Source: a bacterium (lineage in GTDB: Bacteria > Chloroflexota > Dormibacteria > Aeolococcales > Aeolococcaceae). Taken from it: a stretch of 12,142 nucleotides of DNA. The notes beneath the pieces are model-generated. The model worked only from the letters and a program-made list of their open reading frames with translations. It had not been told where the DNA came from and made no database searches. The translations under genes were made by a program, and so were the position numbers. Shown here one piece after another: positions 7,237 through 12,142 of the stretch. The stretch is from contig JAJZMA010000019.1 in NCBI GenBank assembly GCA_021850405.1, positions 1-12,142 on the forward strand. Reading direction: 5' to 3'. The first letter of the stretch is position 1. Each line of letters opens with the position of its first letter.

Positions 7237-7309
7237 TGCACTACCTCACCGTGCCGTATCCCCAGGACCACCCCAGGGACGCGCACAGCTGTTATCTTTT
7301 ATCCGCAGG
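7237..7309 (-). promoter_or_regulatory. Foldable rplE-rpsN intercistronic region
   Basis: Every other junction in the cluster is a 0-20 base gap or an overlap of up to 14 bases; this one is 73. On the minus strand the segment 7286-7251 can form an imperfect hairpin: GTGC, a one-base bulge, CGT and CCC pair with GGG, a two-base bulge, ACG and GCAC. The last GCAC could instead pair with GTGC just before the start codon, placing the GAGGT ribosome-binding site in a loop. It lacks a T-run, so it is not an obvious terminator. A translational control element for rpsN is an inference only. Confidence 0.35.
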
Positions 7310-7903
7310 CTAGCCCTGCGTCCGACTCCCCGCCTCCCCCATATGGCGAAACGGCATTCCAAATGACGCCAGCAACTGCCTTGCCTCCTCATCTGTTCTG
7401 GCACTGGTAACTATACAGACCTCAAGCCCCCTGAGTCGATCTATCTTGTCGTAATCAATCTCAGGGAAGATGAGTTGCTCCTTGATTCCAAGGGTGTAGT
7501 TGCCATGGCCATCAAACGCTCTGGGGTCAATCCCCCTGAAATCCCGGATCCTCGGAAGGGCGACAGATATAAGCCGGTCCAGAAACTCATACATCCTGCG
7601 CCCACGCAGCGTGACCTTGACCCCAATTGGCATACCCTCACGCAGCTTGAACGAAGCCACCGACTTCTTTGCCCGGACCACTACTGGCGCCTGGCCGGTT
7701 ATCAGCCGGATATCAGCAACGGCAGCATCTATGGCCTTGGCATTCTGTATTGCCTCTCCCAGGCCCACATTCAGGACCACCTTCTTTATCTCAGGGACCT
7801 GCATCGCATTTACATAGCGAAACTGGGTCACCATGCCGGGAACAATCTCTTCGAGATACCTGGCCTTTAGCCTTGCGTGTGCTGCAGCTGTCGGCGCGCT
7901 CAT
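7310..7903 (-). CDS. rplE: Large-subunit ribosomal protein L5
   Basis: 5S rRNA-binding protein of the central protuberance that contacts the P-site tRNA. The 197 residues contain [15 protein letters not shown] (10-24), the [16 protein letters not shown] signature (36-51), [23 protein letters not shown] (68-90), [19 protein letters not shown] and the C-terminal [22 protein letters not shown]. It is about 10-15 residues longer than usual, with a short tail after [12 protein letters not shown] 7903 overlaps the rplX stop as ATGA, with GAGGAG about 9 bases upstream in rplX. Its stop is followed by the unusual 73-base gap. Confidence 0.98.
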   Translation of the reverse strand: MSAPTAAAHARLKARYLEEIVPGMVTQFRYVNAMQVPEIKKVVLNVGLGEAIQNAKAIDAAVADIRLITGQAPVVVRAKKSVASFKLREGMPIGVKVTLRGRRMYEFLDRLISVALPRIRDFRGIDPRAFDGHGNYTLGIKEQLIFPEIDYDKIDRLRGLEVCIVTSARTDEEARQLLASFGMPFRHMGEAGSRTQG

Positions 7904-8307
7904 GAAGAAATGCTCCTCGTATGTTCCTCACCACAGCGTGCACAGATCAGGTTGCGCCGCCCATCAGCGCCAACGCCATGCCGCATGCGTGATGCTTTTC
8001 CACAACTGCTGCAAACGAGCTGGACGTTGGCATACGCAACGGGAGCATTGAAGTCCACGATCCCGCCCTGCAGGTTGCCCTCCGTTCCAGCCTTGACATG
8101 CCTCTTCAGAAGGTTCACCCCCTCAACTACAACCTTCTGACGGTCCAGGACAGTGCGCATGACCACCCCCCTCTTGCCCCGGTCCCGTCCGGCAAGCACC
8201 TCCACGGTGTCTCCCTTCCGGATATCCAGCGGGCGGGTCTCACTGCGGGACCAGCCAGCCTTGCGCCGAACCCACTTCTGCTGCTTCTCGTGCCGGTTCT
8301 TCATCAT
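7900..8307 (-). CDS. rplX: Large-subunit ribosomal protein L24, zinc-ribbon form
   Basis: Assembly-initiating 50S protein near the exit tunnel. The KOW motif lies at [20 protein letters not shown] (30-49), followed by [14 protein letters not shown] (59-72) and [18 protein letters not shown]. The C-terminus keeps a four-cysteine ribbon, C99-x2-C102 and C122-x2-C125, likely to bind zinc; E. coli L24 lacks it. A basic N-terminal extension of about 24 residues precedes the KOW motif, giving 135 residues against about 105. Tandem ATGs at 8307 and 8304 are both usable; GAGGTG 8 bases upstream favours the first. The start lies 2 bases after the rplN stop. Confidence 0.97.
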   Translation of the reverse strand: MMKNRHEKQQKWVRRKAGWSRSETRPLDIRKGDTVEVLAGRDRGKRGVVMRTVLDRQKVVVEGVNLLKRHVKAGTEGNLQGGIVDFNAPVAYANVQLVCSSCGKASRMRHGVGADGRRNLICARCGEEHTRSISS

Positions 8308-8309
8308 GG

Positions 8310-8678
8310 CTAAAGCACCTCAGGAGCGAGAGAAATAATCTTCATAAAATTGCGCTCCCGCAACTCGCGGGCGACTGGACCAAAAATCCTTGTTCCTCTG
8401 GGGGTATTCTGCGGATTGATCAGCACTGCTGCATTCTCGTCAAAGCGTATGTGACTCCCGTCCGGGCGCCGAAACTCCTTGGCGGTACGAACCACTACTG
8501 CCCGGACAACCTCGCCCTTCTTTACCTGGGCGTTAGGCTGGGCAACCTTTACTGTTCCTATGATCACGTCCCCGACATGTCCATATTTCCGCTTGCTTCC
8601 CCCAAGCACACGGATACACAGCAACTCACGTGCGCCGCTATTATCGGCCACCTTTAGGACTGTCTCCTGCTGAATCAC
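8310..8678 (-). CDS. rplN: Large-subunit ribosomal protein L14
   Basis: 50S protein at the subunit interface, forming an intersubunit bridge. The 122-residue length is standard. Landmarks are [20 protein letters not shown] (6-25), the [14 protein letters not shown] stretch (32-45), [29 protein letters not shown] and the finish [28 protein letters not shown]. The start is GTG 8678, which gives the normal MIQxET N-terminus; AGGA lies upstream. In E. coli this gene opens the spc operon, but only 20 bases separate it from rpsQ here, leaving little room for an independent promoter. Confidence 0.98.
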   Translation of the reverse strand: MIQQETVLKVADNSGARELLCIRVLGGSKRKYGHVGDVIIGTVKVAQPNAQVKKGEVVRAVVVRTAKEFRRPDGSHIRFDENAAVLINPQNTPRGTRIFGPVARELRERNFMKIISLAPEVL

Positions 8679-8698
8679 AACTGTTTCCTACCTGGCTC

Positions 8699-8980
8699 CT
8701 ACTTTGCTTTTTCCAGTATTCGTTCGACGTACCAGCGCTTCTCCCTGGAAATGGGCCGGGTCTCGACTATGCGGACCCTGTCTCCAACATGACAATCGCC
8801 AGTAGCATCGTGCGCCTTGAAACGGGTGGTATGGCGCACAACCTTCTTGTACAAGGGATGAGGCTTCTGTTCCCGTACGAGAACAACCACCGTACTGACC
8901 ATCTTATCGCTTACCACCAGCCCTTCGCGCACCTTGCGGTGGGATCTCTCGGCTGTAACTGCTTGCTCCTGTTCAGGCAC
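8699..8980 (-). CDS. rpsQ: Small-subunit ribosomal protein S17
   Basis: Early-assembling OB-fold 30S protein. The 93 residues include [21 protein letters not shown] (15-35), [18 protein letters not shown] (41-58), the [23 protein letters not shown] stretch and the end VERILEKAK. About 14 hydrophilic residues precede the conserved core. GTG 8980 overlaps rpmC by 8 bases and has an AGGAG ribosome-binding site (8987-8991) 6 bases upstream, which supports the start and the N-terminal extension. Confidence 0.97.
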   Translation of the reverse strand: MPEQEQAVTAERSHRKVREGLVVSDKMVSTVVVLVREQKPHPLYKKVVRHTTRFKAHDATGDCHVGDRVRIVETRPISREKRWYVERILEKAK

Positions 8981-9212
8981 GCTCTGCTCCTCCCTTTCCT
9001 GTGTGCACCGCGCGCTCTGCCTGGAGCGTCATGGTTCTGGCTATCTCCCTTCTCAGGGACCGCATCTCCCTGAAATTCTGGGCATGCCCGGTAACGTGCT
9101 GAAACCGGATTTCAAACAGCTTGCGACGCTGTCCCAGGAGATGCTCCTGAAGCTCGTCATCCGTACGGGCCCTCATCTCCTCGAGAACCTCCTCATGGTG
9201 CCTGCTGCTCAT
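8973..9212 (-). CDS. rpmC: Large-subunit ribosomal protein L29
   Basis: Small helical-hairpin 50S protein beside the exit tunnel, where targeting factors dock. The core is [47 protein letters not shown] (about 16-62), with the usual LFEIRFQ and RREIAR motifs. About 12 residues are added before it and 17 after it, giving 79 against 60-70. ATG 9212 overlaps the rplP stop as ATGA, with GGAGG 7 bases upstream. Its 3' end carries the rpsQ ribosome-binding site, and the genes overlap by 8 bases. Confidence 0.97.
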   Translation of the reverse strand: MSSRHHEEVLEEMRARTDDELQEHLLGQRRKLFEIRFQHVTGHAQNFREMRSLRREIARTMTLQAERAVHTGKGGAERA

Positions 9213-9652
9213 TCCGAAGCCTCCGCAGTGATAGCTGTTGCCATCTCCTCCCTGATCACAAACCGGGTATGAACGGGTAGCTTGTGCGCTGCGAGCCGCA
9301 TCGCTTCACGTGCCACATCGACATCAACACCAGACATCTCGAAGAGGATCCTGCCTGGCTTTACTACAGCAACCCAGCCCTCATGGCCACCTTTTCCAGA
9401 ACCCATCCGGGTTTCAGCAGGCTTCTTGGTGTAGGCATGATCGGGAAATATCCGGATCCAGATCTTGCCGCCGCGGCGCACGTGCCTGGTCATGGCACGC
9501 CTTGCCGACTCAATCTGCCGGTTTGTCATCCAGCACTCGTCAAGGGACTGCAGTCCGTACTGGCCAAAAGCGACAAAATTGCCCCGCGTGGCGACACCCT
9601 GCCGCCGACCGCGATGCATCTTGCGGAACTTGGTCCGCTTTGGCATCAACAT
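9209..9652 (-). CDS. rplP: Large-subunit ribosomal protein L16
   Basis: 50S protein near the A site, needed for tRNA accommodation. The 147 residues begin [16 protein letters not shown], with [18 protein letters not shown] (24-41), [26 protein letters not shown] (45-70), the [13 protein letters not shown] motif and [17 protein letters not shown] 9652 is favoured over ATG 9646 because GGAGGAG (9658-9664) lies 5 bases before the former; the second ATG gives the more usual MPKRTK start, and the two differ by 2 residues. The gap to the rpsC stop is 2 bases and the stop overlaps rpmC. Confidence 0.98.
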   Translation of the reverse strand: MLMPKRTKFRKMHRGRRQGVATRGNFVAFGQYGLQSLDECWMTNRQIESARRAMTRHVRRGGKIWIRIFPDHAYTKKPAETRMGSGKGGHEGWVAVVKPGRILFEMSGVDVDVAREAMRLAAHKLPVHTRFVIREEMATAITAEASE

Positions 9653-9654
9653 GC

Positions 9655-10746
9655 TTACTCCTCCACCTTGGGCGCTCGCGCCTTTTTGGCCGCTGCGCCC
9701 TTCTCAGCTGCCTTGGCCCCAGTCTTGGCAGCCGCCCGTGGGGCTGCCTTTTTAACAGCTGCAACTGGTTCCTTGGCTTTAACCGTGCTGGCTGGCACTT
9801 TGGTCGCCGCTTTTCTGGCTGGGGCCGTAGCTACGGGAGCGTCGGTCTCGCCATCACGGCCCACAGGCACAGCCTTGGCGGCCCGCACTTTGGCCACTGC
9901 AGGTGGTATCCCAACTGCTACAGCCTCTGCTTCCTCAACCAGCTCAGCCAGCTCCTCGTCCAGCTCTTCTGGCACTTCAACCGCAACTGCCCCGGCGACC
10001 TCTGCTGCAGCGGGCGCAGTGGCCGTCTGCCCGACAGGCCTGCCCCCGGAATAAGGTGGCTGTGCGGTTTCTTCTGCCTGGTCAGCATAGGTCGTACCCT
10101 GCAGAATCGGCTCTCCCGTCGCAGTCACAAAATCGCCCTTGTAGATCCAGCAGGTAACCCCCACTCGCCCTGCAGTGGTCCTCGCCTCAGCCTTCCCATA
10201 ATCGATATTGGCCCGCAGGGTATGAAGCGGCACCCTCCCATCACGATCCCACTCCCGGCGGGACATCTCAGCACCGCCAAGTCGACCCGATACCTGGATT
10301 TTGACGCCCAGCGCACCAGCACGCATTGTCCGCAGGATAGTCTGCTTGATCGCGCGACGGAACGCGATACGCTTCTCCAGCTGGGCCGCCACATTCTCTG
10401 CTACCAGCTGGGCGTCGAGATCAGCCATCTTGATCTCATCAATGGTGACCCGCACCTTCTTTCCGCTGATCCGCTCCAGCTCATCCCGGAGGGCATCGAC
10501 GGCAGCACCCTGCTTGCCGATCACAATTCCTGGCTTTGCGGTCCTGATAATAACGGTGAGCTGGGTTGCACTCCTTTCGGTTTCGACCCGCGCAACTCCA
10601 GCATTGCGCAGCCTGCCCATGATGATCCGGCGCATCGCAAGATCCTCATGCAAAAGCTTGAGGTAATCTCCGTCCGCATACCACCTGGCGTCCCATCCAC
10701 GATAGACCCCCAGACGAAAGCCGACTGGATTTACTTTCTGCCCCAT
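9655..10746 (-). CDS. rpsC: Small-subunit ribosomal protein S3 with long Ala/Lys tail
   Basis: 30S protein at the mRNA entry channel. Residues 1 to about 211 are a complete S3: [13 protein letters not shown] (1-13), a type II KH domain with the VIGKQG loop (75-80), [19 protein letters not shown] (148-166), [15 protein letters not shown] (170-184) and [10 protein letters not shown] (196-205). The protein then continues for about 150 residues to 363, against about 210-280 in most bacteria. The tail has a Pro/Ala linker, an acidic stretch ([19 protein letters not shown], 258-276) and a basic Ala/Lys/Pro end resembling histone-like tails. ATG 10746 immediately follows the rplV stop (TAAATG), with AAGGGGAAG upstream in rplV. 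No frameshift is evident: the frame stays open and ends next to rplP. Confidence 0.97.
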   Translation of the reverse strand: MGQKVNPVGFRLGVYRGWDARWYADGDYLKLLHEDLAMRRIIMGRLRNAGVARVETERSATQLTVIIRTAKPGIVIGKQGAAVDALRDELERISGKKVRVTIDEIKMADLDAQLVAENVAAQLEKRIAFRRAIKQTILRTMRAGALGVKIQVSGRLGGAEMSRREWDRDGRVPLHTLRANIDYGKAEARTTAGRVGVTCWIYKGDFVTATGEPILQGTTYADQAEETAQPPYSGGRPVGQTATAPAAAEVAGAVAVEVPEELDEELAELVEEAEAVAVGIPPAVAKVRAAKAVPVGRDGETDAPVATAPARKAATKVPASTVKAKEPVAAVKKAAPRAAAKTGAKAAEKGAAAKKARAPKVEE

Positions 10747-11316
10747 TTACTTGTCTTCCCCTTCCGTACTTGCGCCAGGCTGGCCTGCGCGGTTGCCAGG
10801 CTCGGCCCCCTTGTCGGCCGACGCTTTCTTGCTACGAGGTCCTTCATCCTTTACTGCGGATGCAGCAGATGCAGTTTCTGACGCTGCAGTGGTAGCGCTT
10901 CCAGCAGCTGCCGGTACAGCAGTTCTGCCTGCTGACACACCCGATGATGCCGAAGGAGACGCACTGCGCCGACGGGCCTCGCGCTCAACGGACTCTACCA
11001 CAGCGGTAAGGTGCGCGCTGCGACGGAACTTGCTGCCTACATGGCCGCGTGATCCAGCCCTGATCCCCTTGCGGATTCCGGCACCGTCTACCTCTACCCT
11101 GACCACACGGAGGCTGTCCCCGTCCATGTTGTAGTTGTGCTCGGCATTGGCGGCAGCAGACCTGATCACCTTGGCTACATCTTCTGCGGCAGCACGTGGC
11201 GTATACCCAAGAATTGTAAGCGCCTCATTAACTGGCAGGCCCTCAACAGTAGCACTGACAAGGCGTGCTTTCTGAGCTGTCGTCTTTACCCATTTGGCCG
11301 TCGCGCTGATCTCCAT
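10747..11316 (-). CDS. rplV: Large-subunit ribosomal protein L22 with low-complexity tail
   Basis: 50S protein whose hairpin lines the exit tunnel. The core (1 to about 116) has MEISATAKWVKTTAQKARLV (1-20), VNEALTILGYTPRAAAEDVAKVIRSA (29-54), NAEHNYNMD (57-65) and the tunnel-hairpin region GAGIRKGIRAGSRGHVGSKFRRSAHLTAVV (78-107). About 73 more residues follow, dominated by Ala, Ser, Gly and Thr with scattered Lys and Glu, giving 189 against about 110-120. ATG 11316 is 3 bases after the rpsS stop; an AGGAG lies rather far upstream. The stop abuts the rpsC start. Confidence 0.97.
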   Translation of the reverse strand: MEISATAKWVKTTAQKARLVSATVEGLPVNEALTILGYTPRAAAEDVAKVIRSAAANAEHNYNMDGDSLRVVRVEVDGAGIRKGIRAGSRGHVGSKFRRSAHLTAVVESVEREARRRSASPSASSGVSAGRTAVPAAAGSATTAASETASAASAVKDEGPRSKKASADKGAEPGNRAGQPGASTEGEDK

Positions 11317-11319
11317 AGC

Positions 11320-11598
11320 CTACTTTCCACTCCTGTCGGGGTGATGTCCATGCGCCCGGTACTTCCTGGTGGAGGCAAATTCACCCAGCTTATGTCCCAC
11401 CATGGTCTCGGTGATGAACACCGGCACGTGCTTGCGCCCATCGTGAACCGCAATCGTATGGCTCACCATCTCGGGGAAAATATCACTTCGTCTGGACCAG
11501 GTCTTTATGATCTTCTTCTCGTTTGTAGAGTTGAGCAGCTGAACCTTGCGGAACAGGTGCTCATCACAGAATGGCCCTTTCTTTGTAGAACGACTCAT
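11320..11598 (-). CDS. rpsS: Small-subunit ribosomal protein S19
   Basis: 30S head protein, near the A site with S13. At 92 residues it has the family's normal length. It shows [19 protein letters not shown] (1-19), [48 protein letters not shown] (28-75) and the end [17 protein letters not shown] 11598 follows the rplB stop by 7 bases; the ribosome-binding site is weak, so coupling to rplB is likely. Its stop is 3 bases before rplV. Confidence 0.98.
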   Translation of the reverse strand: MSRSTKKGPFCDEHLFRKVQLLNSTNEKKIIKTWSRRSDIFPEMVSHTIAVHDGRKHVPVFITETMVGHKLGEFASTRKYRAHGHHPDRSGK

Positions 11599-11605
11599 CT
11601 CACAT

Positions 11606-12142
11606 TCACTTCTTTCGACGCCGCACTATCATGCGGTCAGTAACCTTGTTATGACGGGTACGGAACCCAAGAGCGGGCTTGCCCCATGGTGTCTGGGGAT
11701 GACCCCCAGCACCACTCCTGCCTTCACCACCCCCATGGGGATGATCGAACGGATTCATGGTCATACCACGGACAGAAGGCCTAAAGCCCCTCCAGCGCAG
11801 CTTGCCCGCCTTACCCCAGTTCTGGTTCTCATTGTCAACGTTCCCCACCTGCCCGATGGTTGCCATACAGGCAATCCCGATCCGGCGCACTTCTCCGGAG
11901 GGCATTCTTACCTGCGCCATGGGACCATCCTTGGCCAGCAGCTGGGCTGAGGTTCCAGCGCTCCGCACCAGCTGCCCCCCCTTGCCTGGAGACATCTCAA
12001 TGTTATGAATTGTGGTGCCAAGCGGAATGTCAGCCAGGGCCAGGGCATTTCCTGGACGAATGTCAGCGCCTGGTCCGGCAGATATGGTGTCACCAACAGT
12101 GAGGCCCACAGGGGCGAGGATGTAGCGCTTCTCGCCATCCAC
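11606..12142 (-). CDS. rplB: Large-subunit ribosomal protein L2 (5' end outside window)
   Basis: L2 is required for subunit association and peptidyl-transferase activity. The window holds the last 178 complete codons; the frame is open to the right edge. The first visible codon is an internal GTG (valine), not a start, because it opens the mid-protein motif [10 protein letters not shown]. Also visible are [17 protein letters not shown], the [19 protein letters not shown] stretch and the near-invariant HPHGGGEG (residues 134-141 here), which carries the conserved histidine equivalent to E. coli H229. The protein ends in [13 protein letters not shown]. rpsS follows after 7 bases, as in most S10 operons; rplW, rplD, rplC and rpsJ are expected to the right. 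Confidence 0.98.
   Translation of the reverse strand: MDGEKRYILAPVGLTVGDTISAGPGADIRPGNALALADIPLGTTIHNIEMSPGKGGQLVRSAGTSAQLLAKDGPMAQVRMPSGEVRRIGIACMATIGQVGNVDNENQNWGKAGKLRWRGFRPSVRGMTMNPFDHPHGGGEGRSGAGGHPQTPWGKPALGFRTRHNKVTDRMIVRRRKK

Noticed and set aside
9655..10113. S3 tail as a separate fused gene or a frameshift product
   Set aside because: The frame is continuous, the composition is low-complexity without a domain, and the stop lies 2 bases before rplP as expected for a normal gene end.
9310..10881. 523-codon open frame on the plus strand
   Set aside because: It lies antisense to rplP and rpsC. Alanine-, arginine- and glycine-rich coding on the minus strand leaves few stops on the opposite strand, and the product resembles no family.

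Overview
The window is almost entirely one bacterial S10-spc ribosomal protein superoperon, all on the minus strand, so it reads from right (about 12142) to left. Twenty co-directional genes run rplB(partial)-rpsS-rplV-rpsC-rplP-rpmC-rpsQ-rplN-rplX-rplE-rpsN-rpsH-rplF-rplR-rpsE-rpmD-rplO-secY-adk-map. Most are separated by 0-20 bases or overlap by 4-14 bases, often as ATGA or GTGA stop/start junctions, which points to one transcript with translational coupling. Six of the starts I chose are GTG (rpsQ, rplN, rpsE, rplO, secY, adk). The only sizeable gap inside the cluster is the 73 bases between rplE and rpsN.

The proteins fit a moderately GC-rich member of the Terrabacteria group, most likely Chloroflexota, with Actinomycetota as the alternative. 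The reasons are the zinc-binding (type Z) S14, an L24 with a C-terminal four-cysteine ribbon, a short-LID adenylate kinase, and Ala-rich C-terminal tails on S3 and L22 (plus a tail on L15). This placement comes from general resemblance only; no database comparison was possible.

Functionally, the genes make large-subunit proteins (L2, L22, L16, L29, L14, L24, L5, L6, L18, L30, L15), small-subunit proteins (S19, S3, S17, S14, S8, S5), the SecY translocon channel that docks on the ribosome exit site, adenylate kinase, and the methionine aminopeptidase that trims nascent chains. This is the usual coupling of ribosome assembly, export and N-terminal processing.

Left of map the canonical order breaks. 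Instead of infA-rpmJ-rpsM-rpsK there are about 380 non-coding bases (1064-1442), then the first roughly 354 codons of a polytopic membrane protein that leaves the window at position 1. It resembles GT-C-type membrane glycosyltransferase-like proteins common in Actinomycetota and Chloroflexota. No tRNA, rRNA, CRISPR array, insertion sequence or phage gene was seen.

I found no convincing undescribed system. The points most worth a second look are the break in gene order after map, the long low-complexity tails on S3, L22 and L15, the foldable rplE-rpsN gap, and an inverted repeat upstream of the membrane gene.
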